Shown piece by piece: positions 13,701 through 24,075 of a stretch of DNA of 64,000 bases (position 1 is the stretch's first letter; every line of letters begins with the position of its first letter). The notes beneath the pieces were generated by a model. It had not been told where the DNA came from and made no database searches. It worked only from the letters and a program-made list of their open reading frames with translations. The stretch comes from Calliopsis andreniformis (Eukaryota; Arthropoda; Insecta; Hymenoptera; Andrenidae), in assembly GCF_051401765.1 (NCBI RefSeq), contig NC_135071.1:8472961-8536960 (forward strand), written 5' to 3'. The translations under genes and the position numbers were made by a program.

Positions 13701-16700
13701 TCATGTGCTCGGTCGCCTTCTGGAGCCAGTGACCAATCGCGTACTCGAACTTTTGATACCAGACCATTGGACCTGATGAGATCAAAATGGAAAATGACTT
13801 TAGGAGACTGTATTTTGTACTTAACCATTTGATGTTTATTTTATTACTATCCTGACCTGAGCCAACTGGATGAATACGACCACAAGCTGCTCCAAGGTTC
13901 TTGTTCTTTTTCATCAAGTCTACGAGCAGTTTTACTGCAGCCGGTTGGAAGTCAATATCGCCATCAAGAGTCAGTAGGTAAGTGTTCTCCGCGATTACCT
14001 CTTTACGATCCACGCTAATTGGTAACTCCATTAATCGGTGCCCCAGCAAATAGTACATGTACATCACCTGAAGATAATGTGAAGGTGATAATCTTTGTTA
14101 GTCAGAGAACAAAGCAGATTTTTTGAACTGTTCATGTATAGAGTATTCGACGACATGTGTCAGAAATTTAAAGAGGTGATTCTATATAGCAAAATAAGAT
14201 ATTATTTAACATAATTAATTGCTAAAGATACACCTAAAATTCATATAAAATGTGTCTGACTCTGGGACTTAATTTACTTGCGACACGCAATAGCAAATCA
14301 CGCGAAACAGTGTCAGTAGAATAACCTAATAGAATAAGTCAAGTCAGACACGCAATTTCGTAATTCTTGATTTGCAAACTATTAATACTAGCTTGTAATA
14401 CTCTTAACCCCTAACTATTAACATGAAGTCTGGTAGACTCTACATGATAATACTTTTACTATTGATTTCGTTTAAATATGAAAAGCTTTATACTGAAAAT
14501 AGGAAATATATGTCATACCTTGTTCTTTTAATTTATTAATTATGTCTTTGTGCCACTTAAAATTCTGTATCCGTAGTTGAAGGATGATACCATTCAACAA
14601 CCCTAACTTAACCAATTTACGACTAATCTACAATAACCGATTAAAATGGGACACTCTGTACCAGTAATGATAGCAAAGAAGTTTTGTGTCATTTCTGAAC
14701 TATATTATACCTGACTCCAACGTTTCCTATGACGGATCTTGCTCTTGTCCTTCAAATGAGCGATCATCTTCGTCTTGCCAGGAAGAGTCCATACCAATCG
14801 ACCACCATAAGGCGTTGGATATTTCTTCGGCGCTCTCACGTGCATCCTAGTCTGATGAACATCCGATGCAGCTTCATCCAAAGTGCCCACCAACAACTTA
14901 ACGAACCTGTTCACCTGCGACTCGTTCTCATCGTGATCCGATAACTCGAAAGCGTCATCGAAGAAGATATGAGCTGAAGAAACAAATTCATATCACGTAC
15001 AGAGTTCCCTCCAGGCAACCAAAAAGCAGTAGATAAAAGTTTGAATAAAAAAACGATTAGCATTTTAATAAAAAGACACCTCAATTTCGTATATCCCGAG
15101 GATGCCTTAAAGTATTATTTACACTGAAATAAACTAAATTCCTATATCTTACTTTTTAGAGGTACCATGAGATATTGGCATTAATATTTACAGACAGCAT
15201 ATGTACTTAGCTATTCAAGAGAAAAGTTTCATAGAGACACTGTGCATGGATATACTACTCTAGTATAAGTGATTCAGGACACAAAGAGTTCGGATATAAT
15301 TTTTTCTGTACATATTAGCAAAGCAGAAATAACAGAAATACTTAACAAAATTGAGATTGAACTTACTTTCAAACTCGTAGTAATCCGGATCAACAACCTT
15401 CAGATATTTTTGTGCGACACGTCGGGCACATTGATCCTCATCAAGTCGCAGGATACTTTTCAAGAATTCCATCATTTCTTCCTTGTTCTCATGCCACATC
15501 GTCGCACAGGCATAGATCCTTGTTACATGATCGCTACTTTTTACAGCTGACGGAGGTGTAGTTGAGCCGTCCGTTTGCTCGTATATAGTCTCGTAATCTC
15601 CATCTCCTTTTTCCTTCTCTATCTCCGCCAGATCCTGCCCGACAAAAACACCATTTACGTTTTCATATAAACGATCGTATACTCTCCCACTCTGTTGCTC
15701 GAATCCTCAAACGCGACGCTAACCCAACCCAAAGACTCGTAAACTCGTATATTGCCAAGCCGCTATATGTATTCGACAAATGTAGTTTTACATTAGCACG
15801 ATCTCAGATCCTTCCGTCGTGAAACGAGGAAATTTCTTTCAGCGAAAAACTTGGATATTTTTTTACAATTGCATTCTTAAAGGAATCTGCTAAAAATAGA
15901 TATTTTTTTAAAGTAATACGCTAAATACGTTATTACTGGTATATTGAGTTACTCATTTGTGGTGGAATAAAATTGTTAGTATATTTAACTAACTTGATTT
16001 TTATTACTTTTGATTTGAACGAATATGGGTAATAATCATTAATAATATTAACCCTTAACTGCTCTTGTGGGATCCTGCAAAACCCTAGGTATTATATTAT
16101 ATTACTTGATAGTTTTCTTGTGTACTGACAGATAGCTCTTAGAGTCCCAGTAGTCTTTAGTTAAATTAAATTGTTTCATATGTCACTTTGTCACTGTGTT
16201 ATCAATACGTTATAATAAAGTTTAAAAAAATATTCTTCGTAAATGGTAGTTCTTATTTTGTTATTGGAATATCATAGGACTCCACTAGAAGGTTATAGTT
16301 CTTACGTTTCACCAGAGCAGTTAATCCTTTCCACTAGATTCTCTCTTCTAGAAGTGCTAAACAGATTTAAAAGTACTTTCAGCATAAAGAATTGTGCTAA
16401 CCTACCTCAACCTTCACTTCTGGCTGATCGTCTCGTTTTCTATTCAGACCCATCGACTGGTCGATTAGCAGGGAATCGTACATAGGCATCACAAAAAGCT
16501 TTTCGGTGGCAGCGAGACGTTCGCATTTCGGGGTCCACACATGGAGTGTAATCCATGTTTGTGACAGCAGCCAAAGCAACCACACCCAGGCGTACTGCTT
16601 CGATATGAAATCATTGAGGAAATTCTGCTGCGGAGACTCATAGAAGAGATAGTCCGGAATGGTGCCGTGGAAAATGCAAGGATCACCGCTTCGCAAACCG

Positions 16701-19700
16701 CAGGCGGCGATCAGCAGGGATATTGATACTGGTATTGTCAAATTCACGGGGAAGGCGTAACTGAATCCTTGAATTAGGATTTTGCACGCAAATTTACCTG
16801 AAAAGAGCAAAATATGATTTTTTTGTGTGAATTATCACATTGTGCAACTAAATATGTGCATTAGCGGTCGAATGTTTGGAATTGTTTTTTAAATTGAGAA
16901 AAGTAAACGGATAGCTGTAACAATAATTAATTTTATTAATTTATTGCATTTTTTTATATAATGAACATTGTAATTATTTCAAACTACAACTTCGAGCTAT
17001 CTACTTTGCTATACACATGTATAGTATAACTTGAATGAGAATTAGCAAGTGGTTCCAAACTTTTGGCTGGCAATGTATAATCAACTTCTGTAGTTTAAAA
17101 TTGTTAATGGCTATGATTATTGATTAGGATAGCAATAGCGACGGAAATTGTACTGCCTTAAAAATATCAATACTTTTCCTTCAAGTCTCACATGAAGCAA
17201 TAACCATTTGTGTTATTGGGCACTAAAAGTTTAGTATACCTTTCCTACCTAATGGTTTAACGGCACTCATTGTCGAGTGCATAGCTTTAATATGCATTAT
17301 ACAGTCAACAAGTTAATGTTTTACAATTTACACATCCAACGAACTGTATCGTTAAAGAGTATTGCAATCATTGGTTGTTGCTTATTAATTTGTACAACTG
17401 TGAAATGTTTTCCTATTAAAAGTTATCAAAAGAAGAAGAAGACTATAGCGTGAATGAAATATTAAGAAAACTTGGAATGAACTCACATCTTATGAAGAAG
17501 ATCTAGTGAGTCTTTCATGGCACTTAGAGTGCCAAAGGGATTTTTTAATGAGAAATTACAATATGTTACCTATATGGACCGACTGTAAAATTACCTTTGT
17601 AAAAACTGTGACGAAATTTCTCGGACTAGAAGGATGAAATATTGCTTTGATTAAAATTACCTGCAGCAAATATACCTTTGCTACATTTTTTTAGTATCAC
17701 CAGCTTTCAATCTTACATTCACGAGCTACAGAGGTATTTGATTTTAATTATTCCCGAATCCCCATGTTATACAATTACTGTGAAATTTGAGGGTTATCTA
17801 TATTTCGATATTTTATTAAAAAAGACATACTCACCGAAAATGTACGCGAAGTAGGCACCAAAGACTTGCAGCAACAATACGTAAATTGGTGTGTTGACAT
17901 CGGCAGGTATTCTATCACCGAAATCTATCACGTCAGCGATATCTGTGATCGTACTGGACGTCTCTGGTCGTATATTCGATACTATAATCTGATGTTTCCC
18001 AAAAGCGCTGCTTAACATCGAGAATAAATGTCCCACAGTTTCTCCCTTGATGTGAAGTATCAATAGGGTACTGATGAAGAATGCCAGTATCTTCCAGACA
18101 GATATGAACATATAAGTGAAATATCGCGTCAATCTCATCTCTTTCTTCACTCTTCCCAAGGACCGAACGAATCCTGTGGATAGAAGACACGAATAATCGA
18201 TTCTGAGTCGCGCCTTTTTGTCTCGAGTTCTTGTAACAAAGGACATTTTCTTTCATGCGCTTTTTTATCTGTACTGATCTTTAGATAGAAGCATTAGGAT
18301 AGGAAAGTCATGGACACACGGTTAGAAAGTGACGGGTAATTTAAGAACCGGAGGAGATTCGTAAAAACGAATTTACCGCGTAATTTTATACCTATAACAT
18401 TAAAAATTAAAAGTTTATTCGATCGCAACTCAGTTTTTTAATATTTATCTATGATAATGGTACAGCTGCCTACGACTAAGCAACCACTTGTTGCCTATCG
18501 AAATTTGTTACGAAGATAAGCACTGAAGTCGATTGGCGATTTGTCAAAGATTAACACATGCCCTGGTATTTGAATCTTGTATCATCGAAGAAAAAATTAA
18601 GAAAAAAGTCGAAGAGAAAGTAAAGGAACATAGTATCTTTTCACTGTTAAATCGAAACTTCAAATTAACATTAAACTCTCTGTATGTAAGATTAGCCAAT
18701 GGGTTGAAAAACAAAATTAAGTACTATTCGAATAAGTTTTTATATGTATAAAATTTTAAGAAATTTTACACAAAACAAGTTTATAACAGGGGATATAATT
18801 CTAAGTCAGCTCATGCTCATGATATGTCACTCTGAGTTATGAGAAAGATATGAGTGACAGTGTGCGTAAGGAAAGCTCTTATGTCCTCGATGATTTTAAG
18901 ATATAGTGAGCATAGCGAGGAGCTTATCACGAGAAGACACAGTACTTACCAACAGGACTTTGCATGGAGACGTAATTTTCCCACCAGCCGCAAGAAATCA
19001 AAAATAGGGTTGGCGGTATGAGCCACACGGATGGTCGAGAGTTATCCAGTAAAGGCCAAAGGAAGAAACTTGTGCCTTGAGCGGCTAACGCAGCCATATC
19101 GATCAGCACCAAGACAAATCTCTTCGATTCGTCTTTGTTTTTATTGCGGGAGAGAAGCCCTTAAAAGAAACAGTTCGTCTTTATCTTACTATTCGATTCG
19201 AATTACTTCTGCTGATAATGGCACGGAAGCAATGTCTTCGTTAATGGGAAGTGTTCCCCTCTTGATTGAAGTATAGGGAATCATCCATCAATCAAACTTG
19301 AGGAAAAATATATTTTGGAAGGGAAGATTCTATAAATGATTATAGGTTGAACGGAAAATCGCCGATTTTTTATCAAAAACTTTGGCTGAAATCAAACTAA
19401 ACTTGATTGGCTGGAAATTAGTGTATTTTTCATTTTCAATCCATTAATTTTAAATCCCTATGATTTTTCTATGAGTAACAGGTAATTGATATTTTTTGAA
19501 AGAAAAATGACTGCCTTTTTAAATGCAAACTAATTGTTTCTCAAACATTCTTTTCGTATAAATTTTTGAAGTAACTATTACTTCTTTGTCCTTCGGCTGT
19601 AATTTTAACGGCTCCGACTTTAACGTACTGATCGAAAGTTGAAAACAATTTTGTAAAACTGTTGAAGTTAAAGCGATAAGAGGAATTCCATGAAATGTCT

Positions 19701-22700
19701 TCCCTTACCTAACAACCCAGGTACAAAGCAGACGCAGTTGGTCAGCATCGCGCCTTTGACGACATCCATGTCAGGAAGCACCGCCATGAACATTAAAGCC
19801 AAGCCAACTACGTGGAAGGTCTCCATAAGAAAAACGAGAAGGAAATGCGAAGCAGGTGGCTTCTTCCATGATTTGAAAATGCATATCCGAATGCTGCGAA
19901 TCAGTGTGCCGAATTCTGGCACCGCGAACGCAATTATGATGCACCAAATCCATGCTATCCTCTCTTCCTCTGTTAATGTTGCTACAAGTTGCTTGTCCCG
20001 GCCTGCAAAAAGGAAAATTCCATGAAGACATTATCTTATTATTAAATGTGAATAATAAGTGAAATTTGTTTCTTTGAATCAAGGAGAGTAGGACCTCAGT
20101 CGATGCAAAAAGACAGGCTGAAAATTGTATGCAAATATCAAGGTAATCGAGTAAGTAATAAGACCATGATAAGTGGTGTAAACATGAAACGATTTTTGAA
20201 GAAATTTAATTAACGAATTTAATGAAGTCTATCTAAATCTTCTCATGTCTTGATAGCCTTCTGTTTTCTATTATTCTATTAGCAAGTAACATTATGTATT
20301 ATTCTTCGATTTTCTTTGACTTCACATATGTTGTAGTACTCAAAAAACTAAGTGAAACATATTTTTTTATAACTGCAGATATTTGATTTAAAAAAGATAA
20401 TTGGAACTTTTGATAAAAATATTGTATTCTTTTGCATTTTAATCTGTGTGTAGAACATTTTTTGTTATAGCAAACCTACTATAAAATCTCAATTCTTCGA
20501 AGAGATTTATTTTTTAAGGCATTTTTTTCTTCTCGTCATACAAAATTTATTTGAAATGAATTAGTGTTAATATTTATTCTGTAAAGGGATGTCGGTTTAA
20601 ACATTTACTTTATATATAATCAGAAAATAGATTTTTTTCTTTTGGGGCAAACTATTGAGGCAAACATCAGAAGGTAAAGTATAAGAGGAGATTATGTTCC
20701 TTATGTGGGGAAGGAAAAATCAACATGGAGGTAGTTTATCCTTAAAAAACAAACCCCTTCGAAAAATTGGAATTCCATAATAGATTTTCTACGACAAAAG
20801 ATATTCTACAGACATTGAAATTCAAAAGAATTCAATATTTTTATCAAAAATTTCAATTATTCTTGTTACATGTTAAATCTTTGAGATTTATTGTGAGTTT
20901 CACCTTTTCAAACTGAATATCTGCAGATATAAAGCAACACGTGACGCTTAGTTTTTTTAATACTACAAAGTATGTAAAATCGAAAAAAGGGTAAAAAAAA
21001 ACACTTACCTAGTGTTCCTCATAAGTGACTAAACAGTAATATTCAAAGCGTATTAGAAACATTGATCAGACTTTAGTCTTCAGTGATCAAATTCCTTTAA
21101 AAATCGGCTTTAAATCATATCGCTTAACATTACTTCAATATTATAGAAAATTGAAAAATATGTTAGTAGTCTACTTTGAACAATGAAAATAAAGTTCTAT
21201 GTGTACATATCTGGACCCCAGAACCAATGTGTATTAAGTCCACAAAACACATTTGTTTTCTTTAATATACTTGTTTTCTGTGTGACTTCTATATGACTCT
21301 CCTATTGTTTCCTATTCTTTCAGTATAGTGAAAGCTCTTCTGTACAACAGAATTAATAGACAGGTACTGAGAAGAGAGGTCGAACAGTAGTAATCACATC
21401 GAAAGGGAAACCCGCAGCAAAAAGTTCCGCGACAAAATGCACCAGAAGGCTCCATTTATAGAATGTAATAATTGCTTTCGTTATCTAAGATCGAGTGACT
21501 TTGTACACTTCACACTGCGAGCATGCACAGCGGTGTTTCAACCTGTTTTCACGTACTTTCTCTCCTTTGCCTGTAAGATGTCCGTGTCGGCAGCAAAAAC
21601 GTTCCGCTGTAATTGTGTTACGAGTATGATCCACTTTTTACATTATTTTGTGCCGGTTTCTAAGATCGTTTTAACAAACTACTGCACAGGTTGTATGAAA
21701 AATACGCGACTGAAAAATTCTACTATTACGTTCTAATTCGGATAATAATTCTCGCTTTCTTGTGTCTATATTGTAATAAATTTTAGCAATGTGTTACATA
21801 GTTTTATCTGTCGTAACATTGCAAATAATTTATCTAACATTAAGTTATTCTCAGTGGAACGACTAAAATGTAGGTGAAAAATCAGTTCGAATCTATGCTC
21901 TAAAAAATTAGTCACATTCGAGTAAAGAATAACACCGTACAATTGATTAATTGATTTTACAACTTCTTTAAATCTAATTAATCGTTAACAGTCACAACAA
22001 TTATCTACGGTAATTTAAAAGAAGAGGAAATTACTTAATTGCATCTTCTTCAAGCACTATTTTGTTCAGTTTATTTTCCGATTCTTCTGACATACTTGAG
22101 TTTTCTTAAGTATAATCCAGTTATACAGAGTGATCAACGACAACTATCAAAAATGCTAAGAAGTGATTCTACATGCCAAAATAAGACGAAAATTAAGAGT
22201 GGCGAAATTGTACTTAAGGATCCGTTTTCGAGGTATTAATTGTTCAAGTTAGACTTAGAATACCTACGCATACAATGTGTCTGACGTGAGAATTTATTCT
22301 ACTGCCAGGGTGCACTAGCCAAGCCGCGCTTAGTGATATCAGTAGAATAAATCCCCTAAGTCAGGCACATTTCAAGCATATTTTAAACGTTTTCGGAACA
22401 ATTGGAAACTCGAGAGTTGAGTCTCAAACGCAATTTTGTCGCTCCTTAAAATTTTGGTTACCTGTTGTCGAGTACACTATACTGTTCAATCTTCTTTAAA
22501 ATGTAAAACTTGTCTAACATGTCATCCCACACGTATATCATTTTCAAACAAAAATTTCTCCTCGTTTCAGCCCTTTTTTCCCAACATTCGATTGAATATT
22601 TAAACTGCAAAAGTTACCACAAAGCTTCTATATCACTCCAGTTCAACGTAACTATTGTACCTGAGGTTTCGTAAGCCAGTACAAATTGCAAACGAGCCAC

Positions 22701-24055
22701 TAGTCACGCATTATCTCTCGTCTAACTCCAACCTGAGAATTTAAACGAATTTCCCCAATTTATGTGAAACACAGACAAACGGTTTGCAGGCGCTGGTTCA
22801 GCCGAATCCAAGTGAGGCGAAACGAGAAACTAATTTCGGGTACGAAACCGCTAACGTAAACCGTTCCGCGAGTATTAGTGCAGCTGCTGGCGTATCGATC
22901 ACTTACCTATCTGTCTATTACAGTAAGCAATCTTTCGATCGGCTCTAAGTTGCGATGTCATGAATAGAATGGTTCCTTTGGCAACAACACCGCTCCCTAG
23001 CACTATCACAAAAACTACAAGATACACGATGACCTTCGTTATTTGTACCGTCACCTCGAGGCATTTCTGATTGGCCATCGAACCAGAGTCGATTTTTGGC
23101 GGCGGATTCCGGAACACGTCCCATCCTTTCGTTTCCACGACGGTCCTTTGACTGAAACAAAAAGTGCATAAGGAAAACATTTATTTTAAAAACGAAAGAA
23201 TAATTCCTCTCGCTTATTTATTTCGATTTTTCTGTATTAAGCAAACTTCTGGGCCTCTTTTTTATTATTAGATATGTTTACTACTGTACCACTGTATTTT
23301 TTAAGTTTTCCTTATTTATTAACGTCAGTAGAGAATTATTATTGGAATAAAGTACGGAATTATGTGAAAATAAGACGAAATGGTTTGTTTGCCTGTTAGT
23401 CATTGTATGCAGGTACCATTTTTTTCATATAACAAAAATTGGTGTTCTCTTTATCAAGTATGATAAATAAATAGTAACATTAGCAAGTGAGTGTTGAAAC
23501 AGATATTATATAGGCTACTCCAGAATTTTCAAAATTTCTTTCTAATTTTGGTCAAACGAAGGCAGAATGTGCCCATATTTCTTACAAAAATGTTACTATC
23601 TAGCATTTCGCATAAAGAACCCATGAATGTTAAAATAGAATGAAGAAATTAGTGATTATGCACGACCACTCGTTAAATTCTCCAAACTTGAGAGGAATAT
23701 TTATAAAAAAATGTTAATAAAACGTGATAAAGATCCTGTTTTGTTACTTAATTATAGCTTTCATGGGAAGGTCACGGAAGAAAAGGAATGAGTATAAGTA
23801 TTTGCGATTTATTTTTGAATGCAAGGTAGTTGAGCCGACACAAAGAGGAACCGAGCCTCGTGCCTTTTGTTTCCTGGAGCAAAACAACGGCAAACGTTTG
23901 CGAATACCATGGTTACTCTGCAAAGATGTGTCTGCCACATACCTGTCGCCATAGTCTTGTGTCAATGGGGTACTCTCGCCGTCCGAAAAGTCATCCGCCC
24001 CAGCAACTGTTGCAACGCCTGGGATCATTCCATTTTGTTGTTGATTTTTCGACAT
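1..24055 (-). CDS. kkv: Chitin synthase 1 (cuticular, class A; kkv), 19 coding exons, 3' end off window
   Basis: Family-2 membrane glycosyltransferase that polymerises UDP-GlcNAc into chitin at the apical membrane of epidermis and trachea. Coding exons in transcript order: 23943-24055, 22907-23151, 19709-20002, 18950-19159, 17835-18173, 16406-16797, 15367-15634, 14711-14973, 13857-14067, 13525-13772, 12953-13145, 12716-12870, 12332-12637 (or 11031-11336), 8627-8874, 7947-8259, 7035-7211 or 6062-6238, 1600-1767, 1289-1517, 1-218. All junctions are GT-AG and the frame holds for 1,530 codons; insect CHS1 is usually about 1,560-1,590, so only a short tail is missing. Landmarks: CATMWHE (about 574-580), LDGDID (742-747), EDR (847-849), QRRRW (884-888), SWGTRE (1066-1071). 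The coiled coil after the five-helix cluster marks CHS1 rather than CHS2. The start ATG lies one base after an acceptor AG (24057-24058), so a 5' UTR intron is expected. Exon borders were read by eye. Confidence 0.95.
219..1288 (-). other. CHS1 intron between exons 18 and 19
   Basis: AT-rich intron with no coding potential that I can support. It contains one copy (about 896-1070) of a dispersed repeat that recurs at about 16078-16235. Confidence 0.7.
896..1070. repeat. Dispersed repeat, copy 1
   Basis: This segment shares ordered blocks with 16078-16235: a CAGATAG-TCTT block, then GAGTCCCAGTA, then TGTTATCAAT and ATAATAAAG at similar spacing. It lies in the exon 18-19 intron. The family is not recognised. 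Confidence 0.55.
1768..6061 (-). other. CHS1 intron 16b-17 (4.3 kb)
   Basis: Largest intron of the gene. It is AT-rich with no supportable ORF. It includes a 12-base palindrome CCCCTATAGGGG (about 2342-2353), a GC-elevated patch at about 3180-3560, and an AAGTATTC-type simple repeat at about 4985-5095. Confidence 0.6.
4985..5095. repeat. Degenerate AAGTATTC / AAATATTC simple repeat
   Basis: About 110 bases of tandem 8-10-base units with the core TATTC preceded by CAAG, CGAG or TTAA. The units are imperfect, as expected for an old minisatellite. Confidence 0.6.
6062..6238 (-). CDS. kkv: CHS1 alternative exon 16b (59 codons)
   Basis: The second 177-base copy encodes ARIAGDLVELRNKSVFAFF, the same helix, and a tail NITFIEETSE. 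The acceptor CGACAG|GCT and donor GAG|GTACCT are phase 0. It lies 796 bases downstream of 16a in the transcript. Because both copies are multiples of three, neither double inclusion nor skipping would shift the frame, so exclusivity cannot rest on nonsense-mediated decay alone. In described insects the two forms are used in epidermis versus trachea or at different moult stages; which applies here is not visible. A short inverted-repeat element (6555-6764) sits in the intron between the pair. Confidence 0.93.
6555..6764. mobile_element. MITE-like element, TTAATACTAGAAC family, copy 1
   Basis: A segment of about 210 bases bounded by inverted ends TATTAATACTAGAAC and its complement, with a second matched block (AGTTAAAAT) inside. 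A related element lies at 52145-52360. There is no coding capacity, so it is non-autonomous. It sits between the alternative CHS1 exons 16a and 16b. Confidence 0.55.
7035..7211 (-). CDS. kkv: CHS1 alternative exon 16a (59 codons)
   Basis: This 177-base exon encodes ARIAKDLKDLRDQSVFAFF, a membrane helix (ALFVLIVFLLQLN) and an extracellular stretch ending ITYDESSQE. The acceptor CATCAG|GCA and donor GAG|GTAAAG are both phase 0. It corresponds to the first of the two 59-residue mutually exclusive exons known in insect CHS1 genes (for example 8a/8b of beetles and 20a/20b of moths), which differ in expression by stage and tissue. It matches 16b at 44 of 59 residues. The differences cluster in the cytoplasmic lead-in and the extracellular tail, and the helix is nearly unchanged. 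Confidence 0.93.
7947..8874 (-). CDS. kkv: CHS1 exons 14-15: coiled coil and linker
   Basis: Exon 14 (8627-8874) begins ELEQEKKEAEEAKRKAKQK, a charged heptad-rich segment, and ends with SLEQLGKRLDTIER. This coiled coil after the SWGTRE helix cluster is a hallmark of cuticular CHS1 and is absent from gut CHS2. The first half continues smoothly from the KKTKK at the end of exon 13. Exon 15 (7947-8259) is a polar, probably disordered cytoplasmic linker (GLSGRRRASSVGSRTADHL) leading to the conserved WLSDDGLKKGEIDVLSMQEE and LLEKYLYPIDEDKAEK just before the alternative exon. The junction splits an Arg codon (AG|A). Exon 15 ends at a codon boundary, so both 59-codon alternatives can follow. Confidence 0.93.
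8875..11030 (-). other. CHS1 intron between exon 13b and exon 14
   Basis: About 2.2 kb of AT-rich intron. It contains a 403-base inverted-repeat element at 9565-9967. No other duplicated CHS1 exon was found in it. Confidence 0.6.
9565..9967. mobile_element. MITE-like element with GGGTCATTCCAC ends and TTCG target duplication
   Basis: The left end GGGTCATTCCAC is matched by the inverted right end GGGTTATTCCAC. The inverted similarity runs for about 50-60 bases per side (for example ACCACCTAGGATTTT versus ACCACCTCGGATTTT). TTCG flanks both sides (9561-9564 and 9968-9971), consistent with a 4-base target duplication. There is no transposase. Confidence 0.65.
11031..11336 (-). CDS. kkv: Tandem copy of CHS1 exon 13 (13b), candidate mutually exclusive exon
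   Basis: A second 306-base, 102-codon open exon lies in the intron between exon 13 and exon 14. Translated in phase 0 it aligns to exon 13 end to end with no gap; I count 50 identities in 102. It keeps the motifs VIVG, SPSA, LHP, PSMY and TWGTRE, and the three membrane segments remain hydrophobic. The acceptor is GATAG|GTT and the donor GCG|GTAATT, both phase 0, so it can replace exon 13 or be added to it without a frameshift. A TGCTAAC branch-point-like heptamer lies upstream, but there is no clear pyrimidine tract. The intact frame over 102 codons argues for function. It could also be an unused recent duplicate; no transcript evidence is available here. No other CHS2-like exons lie nearby, so it is not part of a neighbouring paralogue. 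Confidence 0.7.
11337..12331 (-). other. Spacer between CHS1 exon 13 and exon 13b
   Basis: 995 bases, AT-rich, with no coding signal. If 13 and 13b are mutually exclusive, this is the inter-exon spacer where regulatory or base-pairing elements would be expected; none is obvious by eye. Confidence 0.5.
12332..12637 (-). CDS. kkv: CHS1 exon 13 (canonical copy): five-helix cluster end and SWGTRE
   Basis: A 306-base exon (102 codons, phase 0 at both ends) that continues the helix cluster begun in exon 12 (12716-12870). It contains IMMAVIVGTALQLGEDGIGS, CLHPQEFWC, PSMYLLLILYSIINLNVVSW and the chitin synthase signature SWGTRE, then ends in KKTKK. The acceptor is strong (pyrimidine-rich, TTTCAG), and the upstream intron (12638-12715) is only 78 bases. 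The donor reads AAG|GTTCGT, a poor match to consensus. This copy is very close to the conserved insect CHS1 sequence, so it is taken as the default exon. A diverged copy lies about 1 kb downstream in the gene, at 11031-11336. Confidence 0.93.
12953..15634 (-). CDS. kkv: CHS1 exons 7-11: catalytic core
   Basis: Encodes about residues 532-925, the cytoplasmic glycosyltransferase domain. Exon 7 (15367-15634) has VTRIYACATMWHE; exon 8 (14711-14973) has HIFFDDAFELSDHDENESQ; exon 9 (13857-14067) has LTLDGDIDFQPAAV, with the DGD expected to bind UDP-GlcNAc and metal; exon 10 (13525-13772) has GPMVWYQKFEYAIGHW, CVLCSPGCFSLFRGKAL and QGEDRW, carrying the catalytic-base EDR; exon 11 (12953-13145) has NQRRRW, the product-binding signature. 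Every signature residue expected for an active enzyme is present. Most introns here are short; the one between exons 9 and 10 is only 84 bases. Confidence 0.95.
14251..14352. mobile_element. Small fold-back element, TGTGTCTGAC family, copy 1
   Basis: About 102 bases bounded by TGTGTCTGAC and the inverted GTCAGACAC, with an inner TAGAATAA block. It resembles the element at 22276-22369. It lies in the CHS1 exon 8-9 intron. Confidence 0.5.
16078..16235. repeat. Dispersed repeat, copy 2
   Basis: Matches 896-1070 in the order and spacing of the blocks CAGATAG, GAGTCCCAGTA, TGTTATCAAT and ATAATAAAG. It lies in the CHS1 exon 6-7 intron. Confidence 0.55.
16406..24055 (-). CDS. kkv: CHS1 exons 1-6: acidic N-terminus and N-terminal membrane domain
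   Basis: Encodes about residues 1-531. Exon 1 (37 codons plus 2 bases) is an acidic cytoplasmic N-terminus with DDFSDGESTPLTQDYGD, typical of insect CHS1. Exon 2 adds QRTVVETKGWDVF and the first membrane helix (VIVYLVVFVIVLGSGVV), followed by the conserved TILFMTSQLR. Exons 3-6 are almost entirely hydrophobic segments separated by short basic loops, matching the multi-helix N-terminal domain that precedes the catalytic domain in class A enzymes. Exons 2 to 5 each end with a single overhanging G (phase 1) and exon 6 ends at a codon boundary. Introns here are larger than in the catalytic region; the one at 20003-22906 is the longest (2.9 kb). Confidence 0.93.
16798..17834 (-). other. CHS1 intron between exons 5 and 6
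   Basis: About 1 kb of AT-rich intron; nothing further recognised. Confidence 0.6.
20003..22906 (-). other. CHS1 intron between exons 2 and 3 (2.9 kb)
   Basis: AT-rich intron with slightly GC-elevated patches at about 21400-21660 and 22660-22890, a fold-back element at 22276-22369, and a fragment (about 22115-22215) related to the 27513-27910 element. No gene is supported. Confidence 0.55.
22276..22369. mobile_element. Small fold-back element, TGTGTCTGAC family, copy 2
   Basis: About 94 bases with a left arm TGTGTCTGAC followed by ATTTATTCTACTG and an inverted right arm CAGTAGAATAAAT then GTCAGGCACA. The arms pair over about 30 bases. Related to 14251-14352. Confidence 0.6.
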
Positions 24056-24075
24056 TCTACGAACAGAAAAAACTG
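24056..24075 (-). promoter_or_regulatory. kkv: 5' UTR splice acceptor immediately before the CHS1 start codon
   Basis: On the minus strand a T-rich tract followed by TGTTCGTAG ends one base before the ATG at 24055. This is a good 3' splice site, so the start codon lies in the second or later exon. The promoter and non-coding first exon must therefore lie upstream, at higher coordinates. Confidence 0.6.
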
